Part shown: positions 52,901-64,000 of the stretch, piece by piece
Numbering within the stretch: the stretch's first letter is position 1
How the letters are laid out: each line of letters opens with the position of its first letter
Assembly: GCA_003118195.1 (NCBI GenBank)
Contig: BEXV01000309.1
Span: 12,915 to 76,914, forward strand
DNA: 64,000 nucleotides
Direction of reading: 5' to 3'
DNA from: Hemicentrotus pulcherrimus
Taxonomy: Eukaryota; Echinodermata; Echinoidea; Camarodonta; Strongylocentrotidae
Position numbers and translations under genes: made by a program
Notes under the pieces: model-generated
Database searches by the model: none
What the model saw: only the letters and a program-made list of their open reading frames with translations
What the model was told of the DNA's origin: nothing

Positions 52901-53579
52901 ATTTCAGAAGATATATCTACTTTGTTTGCATTTCTCTCTCTTTAGTTTTTAGTTTTTTAACATATGAGAATATAAGTGCTGCAACCTTGTAAGGATTTTA
53001 GTCTGAATATATAGAAACAAAATGTCTGCCACATTGTGACCAGTTTAAAAAATGTTGTTAACTTTTTTTGTATTTTCAAAAAAAGAAAGAATCTAATAGA
53101 AATCAGTACATTGTCCTTTCAAAAAGGTTATGTGCTGCAAGCTTGCCTAGTGGTCATTTATACAAACAGATTTCATTGCAAAGGTTAAAGGACAAAATTA
53201 AATGTTAATATACTTCATGATCAGTATCACAAGAAAAGGTCATTTTCATCAGCAGTTATTAATAGCCATCCAACCTTTGAAATTCTAGTCTTAACAAATT
53301 TTTATATTACACTGTATCAAATGGATTTATATTGGTTCTTTTCAGAACCATTTCTGATGACATATGCCATTTTGAATCACTTTTGGTGAATGGTCTGATT
53401 GTAGTCTCGTGATGTTGATCGTTGACTTTTAGAACAGAGTTATACCGATTGATGCTAGTTTGTTGACCTTTAATTCCTTGTTCCCGTTTGACCCCTTTTA
53501 TCCAATGCCTTTATAGAAGTAGTTAACCAATAACAGCTGAATTCTGGCATTCTGTTGGCAAAGGGCTAAGTGCATTTTT

Positions 53580-53692
53580 AAAAACAAAAAAAAAATAATA
53601 AAAGGGAAAAGACAAAAAAAAAAAAAAAAAATAATAAAAAAAAAAAAAAAAAAAAAAAATTTATACCCAAAAAAATAAAAAAAAAAAAAAAA

Positions 53693-53752
<60 letters not shown>

Positions 53753-53753
53753 A

Positions 53754-53797
<44 letters not shown>

Positions 53798-53829
53798 ATA
53801 AAAAGAAAAAAAAAAAAAAAAAAAAAAAA

Positions 53830-53865
<36 letters not shown>

Positions 53866-53894
53866 AAAAACAAAAAAAAAAAAAAAAAAAAAAA
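53580..53894. repeat. ~310-bp nearly pure poly(A) tract
   Basis: Almost uninterrupted A with scattered T, G or C and one island TTTATACCC near 53660. It is far longer than a retroposon tail and would be very hard to sequence accurately. The length and interruptions may be partly assembly or base-calling error. Confidence 0.9.
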
Positions 53895-54112
53895 TATGAG
53901 CCTCTTTCTAGAGTTCTTTTGTCGGTGCTGTTATACCTCTCTAATGAGGCTTAACATTGGAGTGGTGCTGCTCTAAGTAGTACCCAGTTCATTTTTTTTT
54001 TCGGTCAAGAACCTTCAGATGTGTGTCATCAAGACCTTAAAGATGGGTTAAGATTGTGGAGACTGAGAGGAGAGCTTTGCAGCAGTAAATCTCCGCAGCC
54101 AATTAGCAAAAT

Positions 54113-54132
54113 GGGGTGGGGATGGGGAGGGG
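54113..54132 (+). other. Potential G-quadruplex
   Basis: Four tracts of four or more G with loops T, AT and A, followed by a further G5. A strong match to the quadruplex consensus. Confidence 0.6.
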
Positions 54133-55849
54133 GAGATGTGAGGGGGACCACTGGCATAATTCTGCAATTGATGCACCATTAATATAGGTCTAATAAATTC
54201 CTTGACAGTGTCCCCTAAAACAATATCTGAGGCCAACAAATATTTAGGTCCACCAGGATTACATTAACGAGACAAATTTAAAGGGCACAAGTCATCAAAA
54301 CAGCAATGTTTACATCCATCATGTAGCATTAATTACAACTGTTTTGATTAATTCATGGTCAATGAATAGGAAATCCTTTAATACTGCATTGGTCAGATAT
54401 ACTCATTTATCTTCCATAATTGTTTTCAAATGTCTTATTTAAGACCAACAATTAATAAAAATGAATCAAATGTCTAATTTCGGTCCGCTGTTTGTAGTAC
54501 AAGTACCACAGTGATATATTGCTCATGAGGTGATTTTGGAGTTTCCTGGGGTTCGGGATTTGCTGGCAGCATGGCTTTTGAGCTATTCCTAAGTTACTGT
54601 TATTGATTCTGTTGCATGAATTTACCACTGTGTGTGTGCTCTTCATTTTGTGTGTGGATCCATGTCAGAAAAAGCACATCAGAATTTGACAAATTTGATG
54701 TACATCAAATAATCTTTTACCATACAAAATATTTAATTCCCATCTCGGTGTGTGTTACCATATCCATTTCACTTCACCATGTTCAATATTCACACCTGCA
54801 AGGTGCACTTGTACCTAAAAGCATGTAGTTTGGTTCAGACTATGTTGTGCCTTTTTGCCTCTAATGTGTTTGATATCATCCATGCACTAACTTTGACCAA
54901 CAAAAGATGATTGGTAAAGAAATACATTATGGAGTCAATAGTAGATGAAATTCTTTTTGATTTGCCTGGCTATGAGCTATGCGATTGATGTATTAGGGTT
55001 CTTTTTTTATAAATACATTTCTCATATCATATCTGGCAAGTATACCTGTGATAAAGTAAAAGCACAGTAGGTGGGATTGATTTTTTTAATGATATCTTTC
55101 CTGAATTCGAGGTCATGTAAATGAGAGGACACATGCTTAGATATGCATTGACATACCGGACCTCCCAGAACTCCTGGCTGTGTTCCTCTGTAAATGCGGA
55201 CACGGTTGGTTGAAAGAGTTTCTTTTTTTAGGATCATATTAACACACACCTGCCACGGATATACATGCATTTCAAAAAAAATAATGTTAACTCACCCAAG
55301 CCTCCCTCAGAGTACATCCACTACTTTCAAAAAGGTGGATCAACCTTTCATACCTGTAGTACTTTAGACTTAGCTAGTCCACCCTGAGTAGTCACCTCTG
55401 AATTTCTATCGATCAATCATGACAACTCTTGGACGAAAATTGTCATCACAACTCAACTAGTCATTAAAAGAGTGAACCGTGGTGGAAAAATAAATCTGGA
55501 AGACATCTGCGTGCACTGTGTTTCCAGTTATACGCTGACCCCATTTACTTTTTCTACCATTGTTGGCGGCATGAGCCAAAGCGTAAGCAGACACCAATAA
55601 ATAAATCTCTGGCTCGCTCTAATAAGTGTCAGTGTTATTCATCATATCAACATCATAGTGCTGGGGTCCATAAAATGGGATTCATTTTCAGAATGAGGGA
55701 GAATTTATGAGAAAAGGCTACAAAACTGGCTTTAACGCAGGTTTAGAGTTATATGGGATAAATTATGGAAGGCTATGCGACCTAGGAGTTCACAGTTGTT
55801 CCATATCTTCCTTAGATGTCTAATGTTAAAGTATATTCACTACTTAATC

Positions 55850-55877
55850 AGAGTTAATACCCTTCTGGCTCCGAACA
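55850..55877. repeat. Palindromic repeat family A, half copy
   Basis: The right arm GAGTTAATACCCTTCTGGCT then CCGAACAG is well preserved. The expected left arm upstream (about 55795-55830) is hardly recognisable, so this is a decayed or half element. Confidence 0.6.
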
Positions 55878-56914
55878 GATAATTTTGATCTTGACTAAAA
55901 TCAAATTCATTAATCCATATAAAAGGCCATGGGTGAATAATTACATAAATACTATTCTTAGATTGGATGGAACTGGTATGTTTGATTCATTCATTTCAAA
56001 GGATTTACAATCTTGTTAGGAAATGATGAAGAAAAAAAAAAAAAATATATCAAAAACTATTGACATCTGACTTTGAACTATTCAATTGTAAATTCTTTTC
56101 ATGGAAAATTACGTTTTGTCGTTTGTGATTTGAGTTCACAGGTACTTCTGTCATTTCTCAAATTTGATTTTGTTTTGTGAAGGTGGGCGATATAACTGTT
56201 TTTCTCAATAGAAAGACTATTGATGGCTATATTTGAGAATGAAAATCCTTCAAAGTCTAAAGATATATGTTTTGGTCAATATGTCTATATAGTCTGCTAT
56301 GCAATATTTGATATTTCAATATCCGGACAGTAGTAGATCCCACGTGTAATGAGAAAATTGGGACATTTGCAATCAACTTCTCATCAACTAATCAAAGAGC
56401 AAACAACCGGTTTTAAACATGTTTGAGTGCGTCTATAGCTTGATGCCAAACGTTTTACTCTGCAAATCAATGCCCTAGCTTATCAAATCAGTGATGTCTA
56501 CCAAGAGAGATATGGTGGGAATATTGAGACATTTGCAATATCTTTTCATCAACAAATATGATAGAGTTATCGAGGCATTTGATTTACAAGCCCTGAAGCT
56601 TGGAATCAGATACGAGGAGGGAGTGTGAATGTGCGTTTTTATTCTTCTGAGCATGATGCTTTCTTTAAGATGATGGTATGTGGTGTTGAAGGTGTTAAGG
56701 TTTAATTGACCTGAGATGAGGCCAAACCAATAAAGTCCTCACTATCTATTATAATATTTGCACTCCTAGTTGATGATTGTGAGTATGTTGGTTGATTGCG
56801 AGAGGGCAGATGAAGCGATTAATGAATGTGTTTATGGTCTTGTCATTCAGAGCAGGCTTGCCTGCTTTCATGTTTGATTTTTTAGGGTACTGGATTAAAG
56901 GGTGATCCATCAAT

Positions 56915-57095
56915 GCTCCAGAGACAATTGTTTGAGGCTTTATTTTGCAACATGTAGGGTTAGGGTTAGGGGTGTAATTGGGTTTAAGTGTATGTTAAGG
57001 GTTAGGTTTAATGTTTATGCGGGGTTGCAGCCAGGTATTTACCTAGAGCAGGAAATTGTCTGTGTAACGATTGTTGCAGGAGAATGTGTTTTATA
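56915..57095 (+). repeat. Dispersed repeat family F with telomere-like core, copy 2
   Basis: Contains AGAGACAATTGTTTGAGG, CTTTATTTTGCAACATG, then TAGGGTTAGGGTTAGGGG and a second GGGTTAGG near 56999, ending with GATTGTTGCAGGAGAATG. Two to three TTAGGG units sit inside a longer conserved frame, so this is an interspersed repeat and not a true telomere. Confidence 0.6.
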
Positions 57096-57171
57096 AATGT
57101 TTAAAGAATCTCTGATCAACTAGAATAGATGCAATGTGTATCAATCACTTTCCACCTATTACGTGATATTG

Positions 57172-57248
57172 CCCATCGACTGCTGAATTCTCTCAAGTGT
57201 CATTGGCTCAATACAGTATCCAACCAGTTCCGGTACCCAATGGGTTAA
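57172..57248 (+). repeat. Short repeat family B copy
   Basis: Starts CCCATCGACTGCTGAATTC and ends CCGGTACCCAATGGGTTAA. The outer CCCAT/ATGGG form a short terminal inverted repeat. Best preserved of the three copies. Confidence 0.65.
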
Positions 57249-57943
57249 GGATACTTTGGAGGCATTATATATATGTCTAGTAATTTCCTTTATTATTTTG
57301 ATGAATAGTACCTTGTTTGATATTGGCAAAAATGTTTTGTTCATCCCCTAATGACATTATTACCTTCAATGTCAATTTACTTAATTTATTCACAAACAGG
57401 GTTTGAGCAACCCAATCCTGCTCTTTTACTATTTTGTGTTGTCCAGTGAACTCTGGCAACTGATAGTTTGTTGGCGATGACTCAAATATTAATGATAATA
57501 CTTTATGTTCATGCTTGTTCTAAAGTCTATTTTGTTTCACTGTGAGTGTCCTTTTATATGATTAAAGCCCCATGCCGCCATTATGGAGTGTAACAAGATC
57601 AATAATCTTCTTTTCTTTCAGAGTGTTTGTGGAAACCTATAGAGGGAAAGGAAGTGCTATGAGGTTGATTTAAGGCTAATGAGGGAGCCGAGAAATTGTA
57701 TGAATGAATTAACTAATTTACTGTACTGGGATTTTACTTCATTCTTTTGTTGGATGGTGGATTATATTAATAACAACCCTTAATTATGAGCTAGCGATTG
57801 CAGTTAATCAAGGACAGCTAATTTGAAATAAAGAAAGGGTTTGGTAATGATGATTGAAGGACACTTTATGTAAATAAAGAGATTATAGATTAACAATCCT
57901 AACAATATGTGAGAGTGTTTGAAAGAATGAATACTTTACATCA

Positions 57944-58017
57944 TCTGTTGAGAAACAGATGGGTATTAACTCTTAACTTAAATTATATAAATTAACGCCC
58001 TTCTGGTTTTCAACAAG
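57944..58017. repeat. Palindromic repeat family A copy
   Basis: Left arm CTGTTGAGAAACAGATGGGT then ATTAACTC, right arm TTAACGCCCTTCTGGTTTTC then AACAAG. Confidence 0.7.
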
Positions 58018-58844
58018 TGACATGTGGAAACTTTTCGCAGAGGTCAGTGTGCTTTTAGAATGATGATGTACTTTTCTAGGGGTCAGAAGTATTCTTTTCA
58101 TTTTCCTTCTGAATGCTAAATGCTAAATTTTTTAATCTATTAAATGACCAATTCAATTAAATTTGAGTACTTATTCATCATGTCATAAATATTGAATCTG
58201 CAAAAAGTATGCGTATGGACTTAATTTATCAACATTTTTAAGTAACCAAAGGGCTATACATCATTTAAAAGGGTGCTTTGCCGTGTAGTAATTGAATATA
58301 CATGTATCAACATAATCTCAAAAATCTTTTGCTGCAAAAGAAAATTACAATTACCATTCATGAGATATGCACGATGGTGTCTTCATTCTATTAGAGACAC
58401 AGCAGAAGTGAAGTAAATAAGTAACAATTTCTCCCATGATATGATGAAGGAACTTAGAATGCCATATAATGGACAAGTTATACAAACCCATTGGATGCAG
58501 TTTGATTTGATGTAGACAGATTTTGTTAAGGCATCATTAAATCACAGTTATGGATTATTATTAAACTACACAGAAACACAACACAACCATACAAGATTGT
58601 GTCTCAACCATTAGCCCATGAAAACAGAGCAAAGATTATTCTTTTAGCGGGGTGAATAGAAATTAGGACAATGTCTAAATCAAGCTCATGTGGTGAACTG
58701 GCTTCTAATTTGATTAGACGAGAGCCTCTAGCAAGCCTTCTCGCCAAACATTTAGAAATAATCTGATTTCAATTATTGTTTGATGGCTATCTCCAGTGAT
58801 TGCCGTCTAGAAAGTGTCCACACGCTCTCGTGATATTATATATC

Positions 58845-58880
58845 TCTCTCTTTCTTTCTCTTTCTCCCTCCCTCCTCCCT

Positions 58881-58926
<46 letters not shown>
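58845..58926. repeat. CT microsatellite
   Basis: TCTT and CCT motifs, a C run, then about 18 CT units. Confidence 0.95.
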
Positions 58927-58929
<3 letters not shown>

Positions 58930-59366
58930 TCTTGCAAGCCCAGTCATCTGCCCAGGGCTATTAGAGACTCCTAGTAATAGGTATACTAGTCATTGCGGAC
59001 AGGTTACTTGGCATAATTTTTTTTTCCAATTTAAAAAAGGGGACAGAAAAAGGAGAGCTGTTTGAAGGACATACCATAAGCTGAGTCAAAAAATAAAAAA
59101 ATACTCTTGAGATGGGCCGGTTGGACGAATGCTGCCAGAGACGTGGCTTTATTACCGCAGAGCAAGTTTGGAATCATGTCCTATTCCACTCACTAGCTCT
59201 GACTGAGCTGATTGAGCCTGTAATACCTATGTGGCGGACTTCAGGTGGGCAGGTTTGGGAGGTGTATGATGGGTGAAGCTGGTAACCCATAACTGCTATT
59301 GACAGTCCCAATCCCTCCTTTAATGATGTAGGCTGCCCCGAGCCTCTAGACAATATACCACGTATC

Positions 59367-59443
59367 ATCTCCTCAGAGCCAGAAGGTCATCAACTCCATG
59401 ATGCAAGACATGAGCTAATGTCCTTCTGGCTCTCGGCCGATGA
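59367..59443. repeat. Palindromic repeat family A copy
   Basis: Left arm CTCAGAGCCAGAAGGTCATC and right arm GCTAATGTCCTTCTGGCTCT, with outer pairing of ATCTCCT against GATGAG. One of the best preserved hairpins of the family. Confidence 0.75.
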
Positions 59444-62400
59444 GACCCATAATAGCGGGCAACGGGGATCAGGATGGGATGGAAGGTTCAAGACATCAAG
59501 AAACTAGAACAAGGATAAGTCATGACAAGCACAAGAAAGAGTGATCAAATTTGTCCATTCCGGTTAAGATCACTGTACTTGCCTCTTTGACTGAAAAACC
59601 TGAATTTTCTGCGATGAGCTATACTTTTGAAGGGGAAAGGAGTTTTTCAACATTACTCCTTTATTGGATTTCAATGCCTTTACATCATAAACATGAGAAT
59701 ATGATCATTTTTCTTAGTACTGTAATAACAGTTTACACTTTTGACAAAGGGCAAGTCTGTAGTATTTGGTCATGTGATGCCCCATTTATTATAGTGTATT
59801 TCTACACATAGACAATGTACAATTTTACCTCCTATTTGATCTTATCTAAGCTCTTTGATGTGCTTTTGACTTGATGCAATGGTCAGATTTTTCAGATGTA
59901 CTAAAATCTGAGATCTTATGGGTCTGTAAGATACTGGACACGATGGCTTGAACTTGCACCAAAAGACTCTTTGGGATGTATCTAAATTGTGTAGGTAAAG
60001 AGCATTCTTGACTGTAGTTGTTCCAGGGCAGCATATAGATAGATGCCAAGTCCTGATAATACTCAACCATGATTACGCGTGTATTTGCCTGTATTTTGTT
60101 ATTCCCTAATGGATGAGCCCCTCCATTATACATGCACTTTGCCCAGATATGGAAAGTAGCAAGAAGAGAGTGTTGGCATATTGGGGGATTATCATGAACA
60201 ATTTTAGGCATACAAGCATATTAGTCTTGCAAATCCCAGTGCAGGGAAAAGGCCGAGCACTTTGGCACTCCCTTTGTTTGAAATCCATGTGCCTCTGAGT
60301 TTAAAGTGGTGCCATGCTGCCAGAGATGTGCACATATCGTTGTAGATATCTCAGGTCAAAATTCAACTTTTTAAAGAGCTAAAATAATGCCTATGCTTCA
60401 TATTTTGGATGAGTAGAGGATAGATGATTCTTAAAAACTGCACATTTATTCCAATTGAATTGTGCCTCCTCTTAAAATCTGCCCCTGTGATCTACTTCTG
60501 TTAATGAATGAATTCTTAATTGAACAAAATTAGATTAAAATATCCCACTGGATTATGATTTTTCTGGAAAACAAAAGGGCTTTGCGAAACGGTATTAGAA
60601 CTGTCTGGTCGACCAGGGATAGATGGAATCAAATGTTCGGCATTCATGATTAAAAGAACATTAGCGACCGTGCTCTCTGAATTCATCATTCATTAGTCCT
60701 TTGTCGGGCTGGATTAAGAAGTAATGAACCGTTATGTGGAATGGTACTGAACTTCAAATCGGTCTGGCAATCGTTCTACTCACAAGCATTTAATTTTGTT
60801 ACTCGAGTGTCCTCTAAATTCCTTTTGTTAAAATCCAGCCATGCCTCGAGGGATTTCATGAACTAAAACCGTAAAATTGTAGGCTTATAGAGGGATTTAC
60901 TATGAAAGGAATCAACGCATTGTGACATTTAAATGACTTAAGATGCCTTATGATAAAAATGTGCACATATTCATCAAATTGTGGCAGAGTATATGATGCA
61001 ATTTGCATGGTGAATCTGTTTACATTGAAGGTTCATATTACAACTTCAAAGCATTAATTATCATCCTACATTTATTAAATTTCTATTTATGTGAAAAAGA
61101 AAGTGATGAAAGATCCATAGAGGGATGAATTTTAAATGGTTAAACATCAGTACATAAGGAGAGTGATTCATTCTGTTACAGGCAAATATAATAAAGCAAG
61201 CCATTTATTTGAAGAGATTTCATCAGAATTAAACAAAAAACAACAACACTTTGTCCAAAATAAAAAAGCAGAGACATTTCACTTAGGTTGCTCCTTATTT
61301 CGAAAATGAATTATTTTTTTCCTTTTCTGTTGCCAAGATATACTACTCAACCTAAATATTTGCCCCGCTAACAATCACTTTGTTGCATGAGTAATGAAAT
61401 TCTTATTAGATTTTGCCAATCTGTGTCAAAAACGATTTGGTAGTTGATCGTTATAAAATGAATAATTAGACTTATTTATGGGAAATGATAATGACCCTAA
61501 TGGTCAGATCGCATAATCTAAGTTTCCAAACCCTTTATAGATTATACTGAAAGAGGAGAGGGGGTGGGGAGTGTTGTCAGTGACTTAAAATTTAAAACAG
61601 ATACCGATTTTGTTATTGTTTCTTGTTCTTTTGGGGTTATTTGTTTGATTCTGATAAGTATCCTATAAAAAATCACATTCCCCTTTTTAAAAGACAATTT
61701 ATATTCTCATCACACAATGTTTGTGCTAGAGTTTTTCAATTTGACATTGATTTGGTTGATTGGTTTTAGGGTATATGAATGGATAAAGATATCAGAGCCG
61801 GATACGTGATATGAAAGTTAATTGAAATGAAATTGAGTAAATAGGGGGAAGAAAAAATCTTTGAATGATATTCTCTCCATTTTCATTACTGTAGCTCTAA
61901 GACAACTGTACTTCTTTCTTGCTATGTTACAGAAATTCGGATTTGACTTTTTTAACTACCAAGGCTGGCATATTCATGAAGTTGAATAAATGATCCAATA
62001 TGTTGCCATAGGACTTCTGCTATGACATTCACCGTCTTCCAGAGTTACTCATTAAATTCTTTACTCTGTTTCCCTTTGTTCTTCTTTGTCACAGTTTGAC
62101 ATGTCTTTGATTTTATTTCTTTGTAATTGTTAATTAATGTTTTTGTTCACCTTCAAATACATTGCTGGGTACAAGTTGTAAGTCTAATGATATTCTTGAT
62201 TATTCGATGAATTTGATTTGTTTTTTTTTTCCTCTCCAAATATTTGATTTTAGATATTTAAATTTGTTCTATATTTGTTTGTCAATGCCATTGTGTTCAT
62301 TTAAATTGTTTTTTAACAATGTGCATGAACTTGCTTGAAAGCAGCCTGTATTGACTGATTGTGAGTTTTATACCGTGAATAAAGAAATAAAATAAGTAAA

Positions 62401-63451
62401 TACAGTCCACTTGATATAGTCGCAGAAACGGTCTTACATGATGGGTCAATGGAGAGTGGCAAGACCAGAGACTGCACACCATTTGAACTGGAAGTAAGAA
62501 ATAATTTGCAAAGGGCAGGTGTTTTGCTTTCCATGAAACAAGCAAGCAACGATTGATCCCTTCCAATAATTGTTTCTCCACTGCGGAATCACATCGGAGT
62601 CGCTGTCCATCCACGCAATTTTTCTCTCTACGGTTCGAGGAGGAGGAGGTGTCGGGCTATGGGAGGCTTGTCTTACCCTATCTCTTGACTCAGGGAGAGA
62701 GAGCGAGCGATGTGAACGACAATAAGAAGCAGATATTGCCCTTGACTCTTGTCACAATCTGGCATTGTTACAGTTGAGGGTCGGAGGATTGAGTGATCTG
62801 ACGAGATCGGGTGTAAAGACACTAATGTATTCTGTTGCCCAGAAGGAACTAGCACCTGTTTTAGCAGTTAATAGGAAACTTTGCTCATTAAATTTGTGTA
62901 GTATGATAGCTAACCTTGATGCCAAATCAATCATGGGACCTGTTTTTTTTTTTTTAAAGAGGGGAGCCTTGGAGGAGCATTTCATTTTTAACAAGTTCAG
63001 TTGAAAGCCAGAAAGAAAAAAAGAACAAGTAGGCAGGATTGTGGTGGGGTGAATATCCAACTTGAACAAACTTCTGAAAGAACTCCACTAATGTGTATTC
63101 CTTTCTCTAAAATAGGCAAGAAATATCATGTCCAAAACATTTTCACCTTTGTTACTTCAAAGATGATTTGAATATAAAATGTAAACAGTTCTTATTTTTC
63201 ACTGAATAGATGAAACAGAAAATTTCATTTCCAGGCGAATTTTCCTGTGCATCTTTTCATTTTTTCTTTTTCATGATGATGGTCAAAGGTCGGAATATTA
63301 ACCTTGTTCTCGTAAATTTAACAAGTTTCTTTTCTTACTTATAATTCAAAATAATTAACATGAATGTGACTGTGCAAAAATATTCAGAGCATACACAGTT
63401 TGTAATTTTGGGGTTTCCTTTTTCACCAATCACATATATTGATTATTAAAC

Positions 63452-63508
63452 CACCACCCCTACCACCACCACCACCACCACCACCACCATCAACATCATC
63501 ATCATCTT
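63452..63508. repeat. ACC/ATC trinucleotide microsatellite
   Basis: ACC units followed by CATCAACATCATCATCAT-type units. Confidence 0.95.
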
Positions 63509-64000
63509 CATTATCAGTGGCACATATGCCAAAATCTTTTATCAAGGGTTAGTTCAATCTGTTTCTAAAAAGATTAAAGCTTTTTTTAAAACCTACATTG
63601 AGGCCCTGTTACTAATTCACCTCTTTTTGCTGTGTAACTGAGTGCCCATGCCTGTACGTCCCCTATTTGAATTTTCCATCATTTTCAGGAAAGAAAACCC
63701 AAGACGGCGGAAACGCTTCAAGGACCATGATTTGTGTCTAGCACAGGAAGACTAAGAGTGCGTTATAACTGTAAAGATTTAGTTTGCCAATCACTCATTC
63801 GAGTGGGCATCCACTTTCGTGCAGCTGCAAACTTGCAGATAAAAAATACAAGGCTTTGAAAAACTATAGAAGAAAGATAAGAAAACCAAATCGGCCCTCT
63901 TTGAAAGACATTCATCATCAGTTCAAAACGTCATGCAAGATAGATTTTCAGTTCACTGACATGCGTTTCTTTGCCTTTCATATTTTGAATTTGTTTTTTT

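Larger units (their letters stand above)
43089..53579. other. Gene-free stretch
   Basis: Apart from two family A copies and one family F copy, only AT-rich sequence and small random frames are seen. Confidence 0.55.
53895..64000. other. Gene-free stretch
   Basis: Holds repeats of families A, B and F, a CT and an ACC microsatellite and a G-quadruplex candidate. Frames of 105-121 aa (59846-60211, 62297-62614, 62752-63069, all minus) have no recognisable domain. Confidence 0.55.

Noticed and set aside
53661..53873. 70-aa Phe-rich frame on the minus strand
   Set aside because: Translation of the poly(A)/poly(T) tract, not a protein.
56956..57008. TTAGGG-like repeats as a telomere or chromosome end
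   Set aside because: Only two or three units, inside a longer dispersed repeat also present at 46.1-46.3 kb.
59846..60211. 121-aa minus-strand frame
   Set aside because: Overlaps other random frames in three phases and shows no motif.
1..64000. CRISPR arrays, tRNA or rRNA genes
   Set aside because: No regularly spaced direct repeats and no tRNA B-box-like or rRNA-like segment were found by eye.

Overview
The window looks like AT-rich animal nuclear DNA, not bacterial or viral. It has long non-coding stretches, many GA/CT, TA and poly(A) microsatellites, dispersed short inverted-repeat elements, a 49-base assembly gap and a single ambiguous base at 7486. Only one open reading frame reads as a real protein. 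It is a small secreted cysteine-rich peptide precursor on the minus strand at 33297-33608, with the six-cysteine spacing of eclosion-hormone (EH)-type neuropeptides. Outside arthropods, EH-type precursors are known to me from echinoderms. Together with the base composition and repeat style, this makes an echinoderm (sea urchin, sea star or brittle star) my best guess, held with moderate confidence.

Layout. 1-33 kb holds no convincing exon. It contains a retroelement-like tail at the left edge, a non-autonomous hAT-type element with a perfect 8-bp target duplication (4114-4710), a 163-bp tandem duplication (8746-9071), two long CT-rich tracts (10.4-10.96 and 14.87-15.36 kb), a 365-bp foldback element (17991-18355), a TTAA-flanked inverted-repeat family whose second copy surrounds the assembly gap (20116-20500 and 23097-23253), a 103-bp near-perfect hairpin (21091-21193), and GA/CT tracts around 25-26 and 30 kb. 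32.7-34.3 kb holds the EH-like gene: one coding exon, a splice acceptor directly before the start codon, a 603-bp intron and a probable 80-nt non-coding exon. 34.3-64 kb is again gene-poor, with further short hairpin repeats, a telomere-like repeat family (46.1 and 56.9 kb), an 82-bp duplication (43 kb), a roughly 300-bp poly(A) tract (53.6 kb) and more microsatellites.

The two most interesting items are the EH-like precursor and a family of about nine imperfect palindromes of 65-80 bp (arm core GAGCCAGAAGGGCATTAA) scattered from 12.7 to 59.4 kb. One copy of this family lies inside the intron of the EH-like gene. A second short family with CCCATT...AATGGGTTAA ends occurs at least three times. 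No transposase or reverse transcriptase reading frame survives, so all mobile elements here look non-autonomous. No genes are seen working together, because only one gene is visible.
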